A stretch of 64,000 nt of DNA, from contig JAFAAN010000037.1 in NCBI GenBank assembly GCA_023426545.1, positions 13,817 through 77,816 on the forward strand. The letters run 5' to 3'. Source of the DNA: Pseudomonadota bacterium. Its GTDB lineage: Bacteria; Myxococcota; Myxococcia; Myxococcales; Myxococcaceae. Shown one piece after another: positions 52,624 to 63,579 of this stretch (within the stretch, counting starts at the first letter, position 1; every line of letters starts with the position of its first letter). Both the position numbers and the translations under genes were made by a program. Below the pieces are notes generated by a model. That model ran no database searches, was not told the DNA's origin, and saw only the letters and a list, made by a program, of their open reading frames with translations.

Positions 52624-53508
52624 TCACTTCCTGGGATTCTCGGACATGGCGCGGATGAAGATGCTGTCGATGCCGTGGATGCGCAGTGTCACCAGCTCGT
52701 CCGCGGTGAGGCGCGTGTAGCCCGCATCTCGCATCTGCTTCACGAACTCGGGCGTGACGCGGTGGATGCGGAAGGCCAAGGCCTGCTCCCGCGTGAGGTC
52801 CTGGAAGCCCAGCTCGCGCATCTGCTTGACGAACTCGGGCGTGACGCCGTGGATGCTCATCTCCATGAGCTGCGCCCAGGACAGCTTCGCGAAGCCCGCG
52901 CCGACGAGCGCCTTCACGCGCTCCGGGGTGAGCTGGTGGATGCGGCCCTCCACGAGCTGCTCGAACTTCAGCCCGGTGTAGCCCGCGTCGGCCATGGCGC
53001 GGACGTACTCCGGCGTCACCTGGAAGATGCCCGCCTGGAGGAGCTCGTCCACGCTGAGCTGCTTGTAGCCCAGCGTGGCCAGCTCCTGGACGCGGCGGCT
53101 CGTCACGTTGGTGGCGGCGAGCTGGAACTGGGCCCTGGGCGTGAGGTCCGGGTAGCCCAGCGTGGCCATCGTCTTGGCGAAGGCGGCGCTGGCCTCGAAG
53201 CGGAAGTGGCCCGCGCCCTGGCCGTCCTGGAACTGGCCCTCGAAGTGGAAGGTGCCGGCCTCGCGCGGCAGGGTGAAGGTGGTGGGGCCGCCCGCCAGGG
53301 ACAGGCCCTGGAACGAGGCCACGGGCTCGCTGAGGCCCATGTTGTGGCTCGCGCCCTGGCGAAGCTGGAGGTGGAGTGTCTTGTCCTGGCGGCGGTGCTC
53401 CGAGGCCGTCCAGGTGCCGCGAGGCTCGAAAGGCGCGGGGTCCGCAGACGCGGCGGTGGCCAGGAGCAGCGCGGCCACGAAGGGGAGGAGTGACGAGGGG
53501 CGACGCAT
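52624..53508 (-). CDS. Secreted protein with 29-residue repeats
   Basis: 294 residues. Signal peptide (LPFVAALLLATAASA), a beta domain about 25-130 (TWTASEHRR, FHFEGQFQDG), then five or so repeats of 29 residues with consensus ..HxVTPEFVKxMRxLGFxxLTxExL, for instance VTPEYVRAMADAGYTGL and VTPEFVKQMRELGFQDL. The same repeat forms the C-terminal part of the M56 protein encoded next. Probably co-functional: both may bind the same ligand or each other. No enzymatic motif. Confidence 0.8.
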   Translation of the reverse strand: MRRPSSLLPFVAALLLATAASADPAPFEPRGTWTASEHRRQDKTLHLQLRQGASHNMGLSEPVASFQGLSLAGGPTTFTLPREAGTFHFEGQFQDGQGAGHFRFEASAAFAKTMATLGYPDLTPRAQFQLAATNVTSRRVQELATLGYKQLSVDELLQAGIFQVTPEYVRAMADAGYTGLKFEQLVEGRIHQLTPERVKALVGAGFAKLSWAQLMEMSIHGVTPEFVKQMRELGFQDLTREQALAFRIHRVTPEFVKQMRDAGYTRLTADELVTLRIHGIDSIFIRAMSENPRK

Positions 53509-53566
53509 GGTGGGCTCCTTCGGGTAGACCCCTCCCGTGCGGCGCCGCCCGGGGGGCCCCCCCCCC

Positions 53567-53577
53567 CGGACGGGTGG
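53567..53577. repeat. C11 homopolymer in the upstream region of the repeat-protein gene
   Basis: Eleven C in a row, next to a run of six G, 59-69 bp upstream of the ATG at 53508. Long mononucleotide runs are slippage-prone and could also be a sequencing weak spot. Confidence 0.7.
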
Positions 53578-53617
53578 GGGGTTCAGGTGAAGCGGGGGGC
53601 CGGCGGGGGGCGCCGGC

Positions 53618-55789
53618 TCACTTCGAGCCGGTGCCGCGCATCCGCCGGATGAAGTCGGCGTCCACGCCGCCGGAGCGCAGCCGCACCAGCTCCTTGACGG
53701 AGAGGTCCTTCAGGCCCGCCGCTCGCATCCCGGCGAGCCAGTCGGACGAGACGCCCACGGCGCGCAGCTGCATCAGCTCCCGGGGCGACAGCTTCGACAG
53801 CCCCTGCTTGCCGAGGCCGTCGATGTACTCCGGGCTCACGCCCACCGCGCGGAGGTGGGCGAGCTCGTCCAGCGACAGCTGCGTGTAGCCCACGGCCTTG
53901 AGCTCGCGGACGTAGGACTCGTCCACGCCCACGGCGCGCGCGCGGACCAGGGCATCCGGGTCATCGGTGGGGAAGCCCGCGGCCTTCAGGGATTCGATGT
54001 ACTCGGGGGTGACGCCCAGGTGGCGCAGGCGGGTCAGCTCGTGCGCCTCCAGCTTCCGGCCGAAGCGCGTGTTCATCGCCTGGGCATAGTCCGGGGTGAC
54101 GCCCGCGTGGCCCATGCCCACCAGGTTGGAGACGGTGGGCGTGTAGCCCATGTCCGCTAGTTGCCGCACGCGCTCCGGCGTCACGCCCGCGACCTTCAGC
54201 GCGACCAATTGGTCCACGGAGAGCTGCTGCCCCGCTCCCACTTGCGTCCGCGAGTCCACGTCGCTCCGGGAGCCCGCGCCCAGGTTGCGCGCCGCTTCGG
54301 CGGTCATCACCCCGGGGAGCTGGGCCATGGCGGCATGGGCCGTCGTGAGGGCCATGGCCGCGATGCTCGCGGGGAAGCCGCGCGTGGCGTCCAGCTCGGG
54401 CGCGGGGGGGGCGGGGGGCGCGGAGGGAGCGGTTCCCGGAGCCATCATCGGAGGCGTGGCCGCGACGTTGGCCAAGGGCGCGCGCGGAGCCCTCGGGGCG
54501 GGAGGCGCCGCGATGGCCGAAGATGGTGCGGGCGGAGGCGGAGGCGGACGGAGGCCCACCGGGCTCACGAGGGCCACGGCGTCGGCGTCCTCCGACGCCG
54601 CGTCGTCCGTCCGCGCCTCCAGCTGTCCCAGCACGAGCGACGTCAGCGGCGCGGCCACGGCGAGGCTGCTGATCAGGGTGAACACGGAGGCGCCCGCCGC
54701 CCAGCGCGGCGCACAGCGCGAAGTGGGCAGGGTGATGAGCCGGCGCACGCGCTCCGGCAGCGAGCCGCCGAGCGCGGACATCGCGGGGCTCATCGTCCCG
54801 GGCAGGACGCGCAGCGTCTCCAGCGCCGTCAGCGCCCGGGCATAGGACACGGAGTTGCCGCTGGCGGCCACCGCGACGTCGTCGCAGCAGTGCTCCCGCT
54901 CCACGCGGATGACGTGGGAGATCCACCGGACCGCCGGGTGGAAGAACAGCAGCGTCTCCACCAGCACCTGGGCCAGGTTCACCGCGAAGTCGTGGCGGCG
55001 GATATGGGCCAGCTCATGCGCCAGCACCATCTCCAGCTGCCGCGCGGGCAGCCCGGACAGGGTGGACACCGGCAGCAGCACCATGGGCGACAGCCAGCCC
55101 ACCGCGGAGGGCACGTCCACGTCATAGGATTGGAGCAGCCGCACCGCCCGGCGCAGCCCCAGCTTCCGCGCCAGCGCGTCCATCCGCTCCTGCCACACCT
55201 CGGGCGCGGGCACGGCCCGGCGGGTGAGCCGGCGCAGCTTCATCCACTCCGCCGCCATCCGCCCCGAGCTCAGGCCCACGCCCGCCGCCCACGCGAGCAC
55301 CAGCCAGTGCAGGTGCGTCTCCACCAGGGACAGCGCGCGCTGCAGCAGCAGCCCGGCCACGACGAGGAACGGCCCCACCCGCGACAGCACGGTGCCTTCG
55401 AGCCCGAACGCGGGGCCGTCTTCCGCCATGTCCGCGTCAATCCACTCCTGCGCCGCCGCGTCCCGCGCCGCCGCCGTCCAGGCCCGGGGCTCGGGCGCCG
55501 GTGTGGCGCCGGCCGGGGCCGCCTCCGCCATGGGGAACGCCGCCGCGCCCAGGGGCTCGGAGGCCGCCGTGCCCAGCCGCGCGCCCGCGCCGTGGAAGTG
55601 CCTCCAGCCCGAGGCCACCGGCAACGCGAGTGCCAGCACCAGCGCGCCACAGGCGAGCGCGTACCGCGTATGCGCCGCGCGCCGCCCCACGGTGAGGAGC
55701 GCCGCCGCCAGCATCAGCGCCACCAGCGTCCCCTGCCAGAGCGAGTGCAGCAGGGCCCAACCCAGGGACTCCATCAACGCCTGGCTCAT
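53618..55789 (-). CDS. M56-family (BlaR1-like) membrane metallopeptidase with C-terminal repeats
   Basis: 723 residues. N-terminal membrane helices (LLHSLWQGTLVALMLAAALL, YALACGALVLALALPVA), BlaR1-type peptidase with VLAHELAHIRRHDFAVNLA near residue 257 (HExxH), another helix near 375 (VFTLISSLAVAAPLTSLVL), a Pro/Ala linker, and about six 29-residue repeats at 545-720 (GVTPEYIESLKAAGF, GVSPEYIDGLGKQGL). The penicillin-binding sensor domain of BlaR1/MecR1 is absent; the repeats replace it. Overlaps the BlaI gene by ATGA. Expected role: on sensing its signal, cleave BlaI and relieve repression. Confidence 0.88.
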   Translation of the reverse strand: MSQALMESLGWALLHSLWQGTLVALMLAAALLTVGRRAAHTRYALACGALVLALALPVASGWRHFHGAGARLGTAASEPLGAAAFPMAEAAPAGATPAPEPRAWTAAARDAAAQEWIDADMAEDGPAFGLEGTVLSRVGPFLVVAGLLLQRALSLVETHLHWLVLAWAAGVGLSSGRMAAEWMKLRRLTRRAVPAPEVWQERMDALARKLGLRRAVRLLQSYDVDVPSAVGWLSPMVLLPVSTLSGLPARQLEMVLAHELAHIRRHDFAVNLAQVLVETLLFFHPAVRWISHVIRVEREHCCDDVAVAASGNSVSYARALTALETLRVLPGTMSPAMSALGGSLPERVRRLITLPTSRCAPRWAAGASVFTLISSLAVAAPLTSLVLGQLEARTDDAASEDADAVALVSPVGLRPPPPPPAPSSAIAAPPAPRAPRAPLANVAATPPMMAPGTAPSAPPAPPAPELDATRGFPASIAAMALTTAHAAMAQLPGVMTAEAARNLGAGSRSDVDSRTQVGAGQQLSVDQLVALKVAGVTPERVRQLADMGYTPTVSNLVGMGHAGVTPDYAQAMNTRFGRKLEAHELTRLRHLGVTPEYIESLKAAGFPTDDPDALVRARAVGVDESYVRELKAVGYTQLSLDELAHLRAVGVSPEYIDGLGKQGLSKLSPRELMQLRAVGVSSDWLAGMRAAGLKDLSVKELVRLRSGGVDADFIRRMRGTGSK

Positions 55790-56181
55790 TCCTCGCCTCC
55801 TTCCAGGGAGTCGAGCAGCCGGCGCAGCTCCGCCAGCTCCTCGGGACGCGTCTTCTTCGCCGACAGCGCCTGCATCGCCAGCCGCGCCGGAGAGCCGCCG
55901 AAGGCGCGCTCCACCAGGTCCGTCACCAGCTGCCGCTGCGTCCGCTGCTCCGTGGCGCGGGCGCGGTACACGTGCGCCCGCTGGGACTCGTCGCGCTCCA
56001 CCAGCCCCTTCTCCGTCATGATTTGCATCAGCTTCAGCACCGTCGTGTATCCGGTGCCCTCCGGTCCGTTCCGGGTGAGGGCCTCGTGCACCTCACGCAC
56101 CGTGCTGTCGCCGCGTTCCCACAGCACCCTCAGGATGGCCAGCTCCCCATCCGTGGGGCGCGGCAGCTTCGTCTCGCTCAT
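55786..56181 (-). CDS. BlaI/MecI-family repressor
   Basis: 131 residues, start ATG 56181. Winged-helix: RPTDGELAILRVLWERGDSTVREVHEAL (here in part as ELAILRVLWERGDSTV), TGYTTVLKLMQIMTEKGLV with the recognition helix, and a C-terminal dimerisation region. BlaI represses its own operon and is cleaved by the BlaR1-type partner. The promoter upstream overlaps a palindromic operator (see below). Confidence 0.93.
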   Translation of the reverse strand: MSETKLPRPTDGELAILRVLWERGDSTVREVHEALTRNGPEGTGYTTVLKLMQIMTEKGLVERDESQRAHVYRARATEQRTQRQLVTDLVERAFGGSPARLAMQALSAKKTRPEELAELRRLLDSLEGGEE

Positions 56182-56214
56182 GACGCTCCCTCTGCGACTC
56201 GATGTCACGGGGCT

Positions 56215-56242
56215 ATATTACGAATGTATTCGTAGATGTCAA
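56215..56242 (-). promoter_or_regulatory. Sigma-70 type promoter of the blaI-like operon
   Basis: Minus strand TTGACA (56242-56237), 16-bp spacer, TAATAT (56220-56215). Consensus -35 and near-consensus -10. The spacer holds the palindrome of the operator. Confidence 0.8.
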
Positions 56243-56255
56243 CGAAGCCCTTCGT
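56219..56255. promoter_or_regulatory. Two palindromic operators overlapping the blaI promoter
   Basis: TACGAAT-GT-ATTCGTA (56219-56234) is a perfect palindrome lying between -35 and -10. A second, ACGAA-N4-TTCGT (56242-56255), shares TTCGTAGATG with the first at 22-bp offset. BlaI-family repressors typically bind such TAC/GTA dyads; these probably mediate autorepression. Confidence 0.72.
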
Positions 56256-56269
56256 AGATGCGGCCCGTC

Positions 56270-56304
56270 AAAAGCCCCCTGCCTCTGGGTGAGGGAGGGG
56301 GCTT
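56270..56304 (-). terminator. Rho-independent terminator of the hydroxylase gene
   Basis: Minus-strand stem AAGCCCCCT / AGGGGGCTT with 15-nt loop followed by TTTT. It lies 24 bp after the stop of the upstream hydroxylase gene and before the blaI promoter. Confidence 0.7.
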
Positions 56305-56327
56305 GCGGGCGGGCGAGGGCCCGGGCG

Positions 56328-57161
56328 TCAGCCCTCCGTTCGCGTGGCGGGCTCCGCCGGGGGGGGGGGGCCGGGCGGGGTGGGCGCGGCGTCCTGGCCC
56401 TCCCAGAAGCGGCGCGGGTGGCCGTCGCCGCGGGTGCCGTCGGAGAGGCGGTCCACCCACGGGTAGCGCTGGGCCTCCTCGGCCGTGTAGCCGAGGTTGA
56501 AGACGGTGGGGCTCTTGGGCCGGTCACCGGACTTCTCGTAGTACGTCCCGAAGAGGCGGTCCCAGAAGTAGTTGGTGATGCCGTAGTTGCCCTGCTCGTT
56601 GTGGAAGTGGTGCGACAGGTGCAGCCGCTTGATGTCCTTCAGGAACTGGCGCTTGGGCGTGTAGTTGAGGTGCTGGATGCAGTGGCAGAACTCGTAGAAG
56701 CACGTAATCACCATGGCCCAGCCCAGCGCCGCGGCGGCGCCCGCCTTGCCGCCGATGAGGTAGCCGATGGGCGCAATCACGCCGCCCACGGTGGGGAGCA
56801 CGTTGGCCAGCGCGCCGAAGAGCACGCGCAAGTCATTGGGGTCCTGGTGGTGGTCGAAGTGGATGCGCTTCCACGTCGCCGCGGTGAGGGGCGACTTGTA
56901 GAGGAAGCGGCTGTGCAGGATGTGCTTGTGGACCAGGTACCAGCCGAAGGGGAACGCCACGCTCGCGGCCAGCATCGCCAGCAGCATGCGCAGCGGGTTC
57001 TCGAACCACTTCACCGCCAGGACCAGGCTGATGATGCCCACGGTGATGTAGGCGACCACGGCGTAGTAGGTGAAGAACGAGTAGACCAAATCCCTCAGCG
57101 TCATCCGGTCCAGGTTGTGCTTCCGGTTCTTCAGGAACGAAAAGGGTGCGCTGACTGCCAC
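56328..57161 (-). CDS. Fatty acid hydroxylase / sterol desaturase family protein
   Basis: 277 residues with four to five membrane helices. Histidine clusters of the di-iron hydroxylase family are intact: HKHILHSRF (HxxxH), HFDHHQ (HxxHH), HCIQHLNY, LHLSHHFHN (HxxHH). Acts on lipids in the membrane; substrate unknown. The last 15 codons contain a C12 run (56359-56370 as G12 on the plus strand) within PPPP, so slippage would change the C-terminal tail. Confidence 0.88.
   Translation of the reverse strand: MAVSAPFSFLKNRKHNLDRMTLRDLVYSFFTYYAVVAYITVGIISLVLAVKWFENPLRMLLAMLAASVAFPFGWYLVHKHILHSRFLYKSPLTAATWKRIHFDHHQDPNDLRVLFGALANVLPTVGGVIAPIGYLIGGKAGAAAALGWAMVITCFYEFCHCIQHLNYTPKRQFLKDIKRLHLSHHFHNEQGNYGITNYFWDRLFGTYYEKSGDRPKSPTVFNLGYTAEEAQRYPWVDRLSDGTRGDGHPRRFWEGQDAAPTPPGPPPPAEPATRTEG
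56359..56370. repeat. G12 run within the hydroxylase gene's 3' end
   Basis: Twelve G on the plus strand encode consecutive Pro codons in a disordered tail. Frame length change by slippage would alter the last residues only. Confidence 0.7.
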
Positions 57162-57458
57162 GGTATCCTCGCAAGGAGTCGCTGCCCCCCGTGGGGCAGA
57201 CGGAGCAGGACAGGGGCCACGCCGTGCCCGCCGGCCACGGGGTTCACGGCGGTGCTGTCAGTAGCAGGGGCCCTCGAAATTGCCGCATCCTGAATGACGC
57301 CTTGAAGCGTTTTTCTGGAGCGGTCGAGAAGCAACCCTGTTGAGTGAACAGACGGCATGTGGCCCGCTTGCCCGGCGGCCGGCCCAGGCACGGGCTTCCT
57401 TCGTGCCCGATAGCAGCCCACTTTCTCGGAAGCCAGGACGACTTTCCGGGAGGCGCGG

Positions 57459-57782
57459 ATGGCGGAGCAAGAAGGACCGCAGGGCCCCAGGACGCAGGTG
57501 CGCGGAAGGAGGACAGCCGCCTCCAGGTCCGGGCGCACCCGTGAGCGGAAGGCCCCGCCGGAGCAGGGCAGCCTCGCGGTGCGGCGCACGGCGTCAGCGT
57601 ACCGCGCCAGCGCGGAGGAGCAGGCGGCGCGCGTGCGCGAGGAAATCGAGGCGGCGCTCGTCCAGGCCCGCGGCACGCGCGAGGCCATCGAGCGGCGCAT
57701 CGCGGACCAACTCCACGCGCCGCCGGTGAGCCCCCGGCCGCCCCCGCGCCGCAAGCGCGGCGGCCGCGCACCCCGGAAGTAG
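57459..57782 (+). CDS. Small basic protein of unknown function
   Basis: 107 residues from an ATG with GGGAGG upstream. Arg/Lys-rich ends flank a helix (ASAEEQAARVREEIEAALVQA, here ending GTREAIERRIADQL). Basic nature suggests nucleic-acid binding, but no motif is recognised. The 297-bp gap before it shows nothing else I can name. Confidence 0.55.
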   Translation: MAEQEGPQGPRTQVRGRRTAASRSGRTRERKAPPEQGSLAVRRTASAYRASAEEQAARVREEIEAALVQARGTREAIERRIADQLHAPPVSPRPPPRRKRGGRAPRK

Positions 57783-57790
57783 CCCCGGCC

Positions 57791-58909
57791 TCAGGGCATG
57801 AGGCGCGTGGGCTGGGGCGCTGGTGCTGGCGAGGCCTCCCCGGCGGGCGTACCCGAGGGCGGCTCGCCCAACTGCTTCAGCTTGCGCGCCAGCTCGGCGG
57901 CCTGCGCGCCCTTGGCGCCCAGCTCGCCGCCCCGCGCGCCGATGAGGGACACCCGGGCCCGCTCCAGCAGCGCCACCTGTGCGTGCAGTTGGGCCAGCAG
58001 CCGCTCGCTGCGGCGCGCCAGCACGTCCAGGTGGTTCAGCTCCTCCCCCAGCGAGGAGGCGGCCAGCTCCAGCTGCCGCCGGGCCACCGCGTCCTGGGTG
58101 GCGGCGGCGCGCTCGCGCAGCTCGCGCACCTGGGCGTCCACGTCGTTGGCCACCACGGAGCCGAGCTGGGATGCCAGCCCGTGGTGCGCCTCCGCGAGCG
58201 AGAAGCTCTCTCCCGCCAGCTTCTCCATCACCCCCAGCAGCTCCGCGCGCCCGGGGCTGGCCGGCAGCGCCATCACCGCCGCCTTGCACTGGCGGTAGAG
58301 GCCCAGCGCCCGCGAGGCCAGCTCGCGGGACTCGCCCCGGAGGGCATCCTCCAGCCGGCGGCCTCGCGCCTCCACCGCGTCCAGGTCCACCGTGAGGTGG
58401 GCCGGCAGCGTGCCAATGCCCCAGAAGAGGCCCACGACGAGGAAGCCCACCAGCACCGGCAGCATCCCGGTGCTCCCGAGCAGGCGCGCCTCCAGCACCT
58501 GCTGGACGTACAGCCCCAGGGGGACGAGCACGCCCGCGGCGGCGGCGCTCGCGGCCACCGCGCCAGGCTTGCCCGGCTGCCCACCCCCCTGGCCCAGCCA
58601 CACCACCAGCGCCGCGGCCAGCGCGCCGCCGATGCTCTGTGGCACCGGGGGCCGGGTTTCGAAGAACTGCGGCAGCACTGGCAGCACCGCGAGCGCGAGG
58701 CGCAGGGCCAGCGGGTGGACCCCGGTGGGCTTCGCGCACGCCAGCGCCGCGGCGACCACGGCGAGGTGCCCCGGTGAGATGTCCACGAGCAACCGCTGCG
58801 CGGCGCCCGCGACCAGGCCCATGCAGGCGGCGCCGCCCAGCGCGCGGAGCGCGCGGGTCTCGAACTCCTCGCGGTGGAAGAACTGCACGGAGAAGGCCAT
58901 GGGGTTCAC
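57791..58909 (-). CDS. FUSC-like membrane protein
   Basis: 372 residues, with GTG at 58909 (or ATG at 58900). Six hydrophobic helices occupy residues 20-175 (VVAAALACAKPTGVHPLAL, LPVLVGFLVVGLFWGIG), followed by a long cytoplasmic helical domain (VRELRERAAATQDAVARR). The layout of a membrane half and a soluble helical half is that of FUSC/aromatic-acid-exporter-like proteins. Function unknown. The VWA gene lies 12 bp upstream, so they may share a transcript. Confidence 0.65.
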   Translation of the reverse strand: MNPMAFSVQFFHREEFETRALRALGGAACMGLVAGAAQRLLVDISPGHLAVVAAALACAKPTGVHPLALRLALAVLPVLPQFFETRPPVPQSIGGALAAALVVWLGQGGGQPGKPGAVAASAAAAGVLVPLGLYVQQVLEARLLGSTGMLPVLVGFLVVGLFWGIGTLPAHLTVDLDAVEARGRRLEDALRGESRELASRALGLYRQCKAAVMALPASPGRAELLGVMEKLAGESFSLAEAHHGLASQLGSVVANDVDAQVRELRERAAATQDAVARRQLELAASSLGEELNHLDVLARRSERLLAQLHAQVALLERARVSLIGARGGELGAKGAQAAELARKLKQLGEPPSGTPAGEASPAPAPQPTRLMP

Positions 58910-58921
58910 CGTCCTGCGCGG

Positions 58922-60358
58922 CTAGTACGCATTGTTCTGGCCGAAGTTCTTGATGGACTTCTTGAGGAGGTTGCGCGTCTCGGCCTGCTCCTCCTCCGCG
59001 GTGGCCGCCCCCGCCAAGGCTGCCTGGGAGCGGTTCACGTCCGCAAGCTCCCCGGAGAGCGCGGCCGCGGAGGAGCCGAAAATCGACCGGGCGTTGTCCA
59101 GGAGGCTACGGGCCTTCGCCTTGTTGCCGCGCTTCATCTCCTCCGCGGCGGCCACCATCTGCTGGGTGCCCAACGCCCGCGTCGCGTGGATGCGCACGTC
59201 CCGGTCCAGGTGCGCGCGCACGCGCGCAACGTCGTCCGTCACCTCCGCGGAGAGCGCGAGCGCCGTCTCCGCCGGCATGTCGCGCGCCACGTCCATGTAG
59301 TGCAGCCGGGCGTTCAGGAGCGGAAGGGCGCCGGAGGACGCGTCCGTGCGCAGCGACAGCTTCGCCACCACGCGCACGGACTGCGCGCCGGCCAGGTCAT
59401 ACAGCGGCACCTTCAGCACGTTGCCCTCGCGGAAGGACGCCATGCCCATGACCTCCAGGTGCAGCACCTCCTGGGGCACGTCCAACCGCAGCTCCACCAT
59501 CCGCGCCACGGTGCTGGTCGCCTGGTCCAGCTCGCGGGAGAAGACCTCCGCCAGCCGCGAGGAGTCGTCGATGAAGCCGGAGAAGCCGCCGCCCTGCTCG
59601 GCCATGCCGCGCATCAGCAGGACCTCGTAGTCCCGGCCCACGCCCAGCGCGCTGACGGTGATGCCGTCGCGGCGCAGCCGGCGCACCTGCTCGAACAGGT
59701 CCGCGTCGTGCGTGAGGCCGGTGGTGGGCTGCCCGTCGCTCAGCAGGATGGCGCGGCTGACGCGGTACTCGCGCATGTGAGGCCGGAGGGCGTCGGCCGC
59801 CGCGTCGAGCGCGCCGCTCATGTTGGTGCTGCCGTCGTCGCGCAGCGCGGCGATGAGGGCGAGCAGCTCCTCGCGCGCCTCGGGCGTCATCCGCCGGCTG
59901 GGGTGCACCCTCACGTCGGTGCCGTAGTCGATGAAGGCGAGCCGGTCCTCCGGCGTCAGCCGCTGCACCAGCTCCGTGGCGGCGCGCTGAGCGTCCATCA
60001 GCTTCCGTCCGCCCATGGAGCCGGAGCGGTCCAGCACCAGCGCCAGGCTGACGGGCACGCGCTGGCCGGCCTCGGGCGCGCGCGCCTTCAGCTCCAGCCA
60101 CGCGAAGGCCTCGCTGAGCCCCTTCTGCACGTACGCGCCGGACAGCTTGCCCGTCATCGACACGGCGCCGCCCTCCGGCACGGACGCCACCAGCGGCAGC
60201 GTGTGGACGGCGGGCGGGTCCTCCGGGCGCGTCACCGTGTGGCTGGTGTCGGTGCGCTCGGGTCCGGGCGGGCGCGGGGGCTCGGGGGGCTTGCCCAGGA
60301 GCAGGGCGCCCACGGCGAGCGCTCCGGTGATGGCGACGAGCAGCAGCGAGCGGTTCAT
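58922..60358 (-). CDS. von Willebrand factor A domain protein
   Basis: 478 residues. N-terminal hydrophobic segment (LLLVAITGALAVGALLLG), likely a signal anchor. VWA domain about 105-275 with MIDAS residues LDRSGSMGGRK (DxSxS), the TNMSG Thr, and LSDGQPTTG (Asp). C-terminal part contains helical repeats (MVAAAEEMKRGNKAKARSL). Envelope or metal-chaperone-type binding protein; partner unknown. It precedes the FUSC-like gene by 12 bp. Confidence 0.85.
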   Translation of the reverse strand: MNRSLLLVAITGALAVGALLLGKPPEPPRPPGPERTDTSHTVTRPEDPPAVHTLPLVASVPEGGAVSMTGKLSGAYVQKGLSEAFAWLELKARAPEAGQRVPVSLALVLDRSGSMGGRKLMDAQRAATELVQRLTPEDRLAFIDYGTDVRVHPSRRMTPEAREELLALIAALRDDGSTNMSGALDAAADALRPHMREYRVSRAILLSDGQPTTGLTHDADLFEQVRRLRRDGITVSALGVGRDYEVLLMRGMAEQGGGFSGFIDDSSRLAEVFSRELDQATSTVARMVELRLDVPQEVLHLEVMGMASFREGNVLKVPLYDLAGAQSVRVVAKLSLRTDASSGALPLLNARLHYMDVARDMPAETALALSAEVTDDVARVRAHLDRDVRIHATRALGTQQMVAAAEEMKRGNKAKARSLLDNARSIFGSSAAALSGELADVNRSQAALAGAATAEEEQAETRNLLKKSIKNFGQNNAY

Positions 60359-60487
60359 TCAGGGCCTCGCGAAGGGTGATGGGTGGCGGGGTTGCTGGGT
60401 CGCCACACTCGCCCGAGCGCCGCCCCCGGCGCATCGGTCACCCGGAGGAGGGTCCGCCCGTTGCCCGATGCCGCCGGGCGCCCCCGC

Positions 60488-63346
<2,859 letters not shown>

Positions 63347-63579
63347 GAAGGAGCTCGAGAAAGTGGGCCGCGCGGGTGGACGCAAGGTCACCTGGGTGCG
63401 CTACAAAGGGCCAGAGAATCTGGATTTCCGTGCAGGCAAGCAAGGGGGGCCTCGATGACCCTGGTTGGCGCGGGATGGGGATGGCGCCCCTCCTGGTGTT
63501 GTGTAGAAGCACGGGGGCTTTCTTTCATCCGCGGCGGCGGACGCACCTCCATGCTGCCACTGCGCGCGGGACGTCCCTC

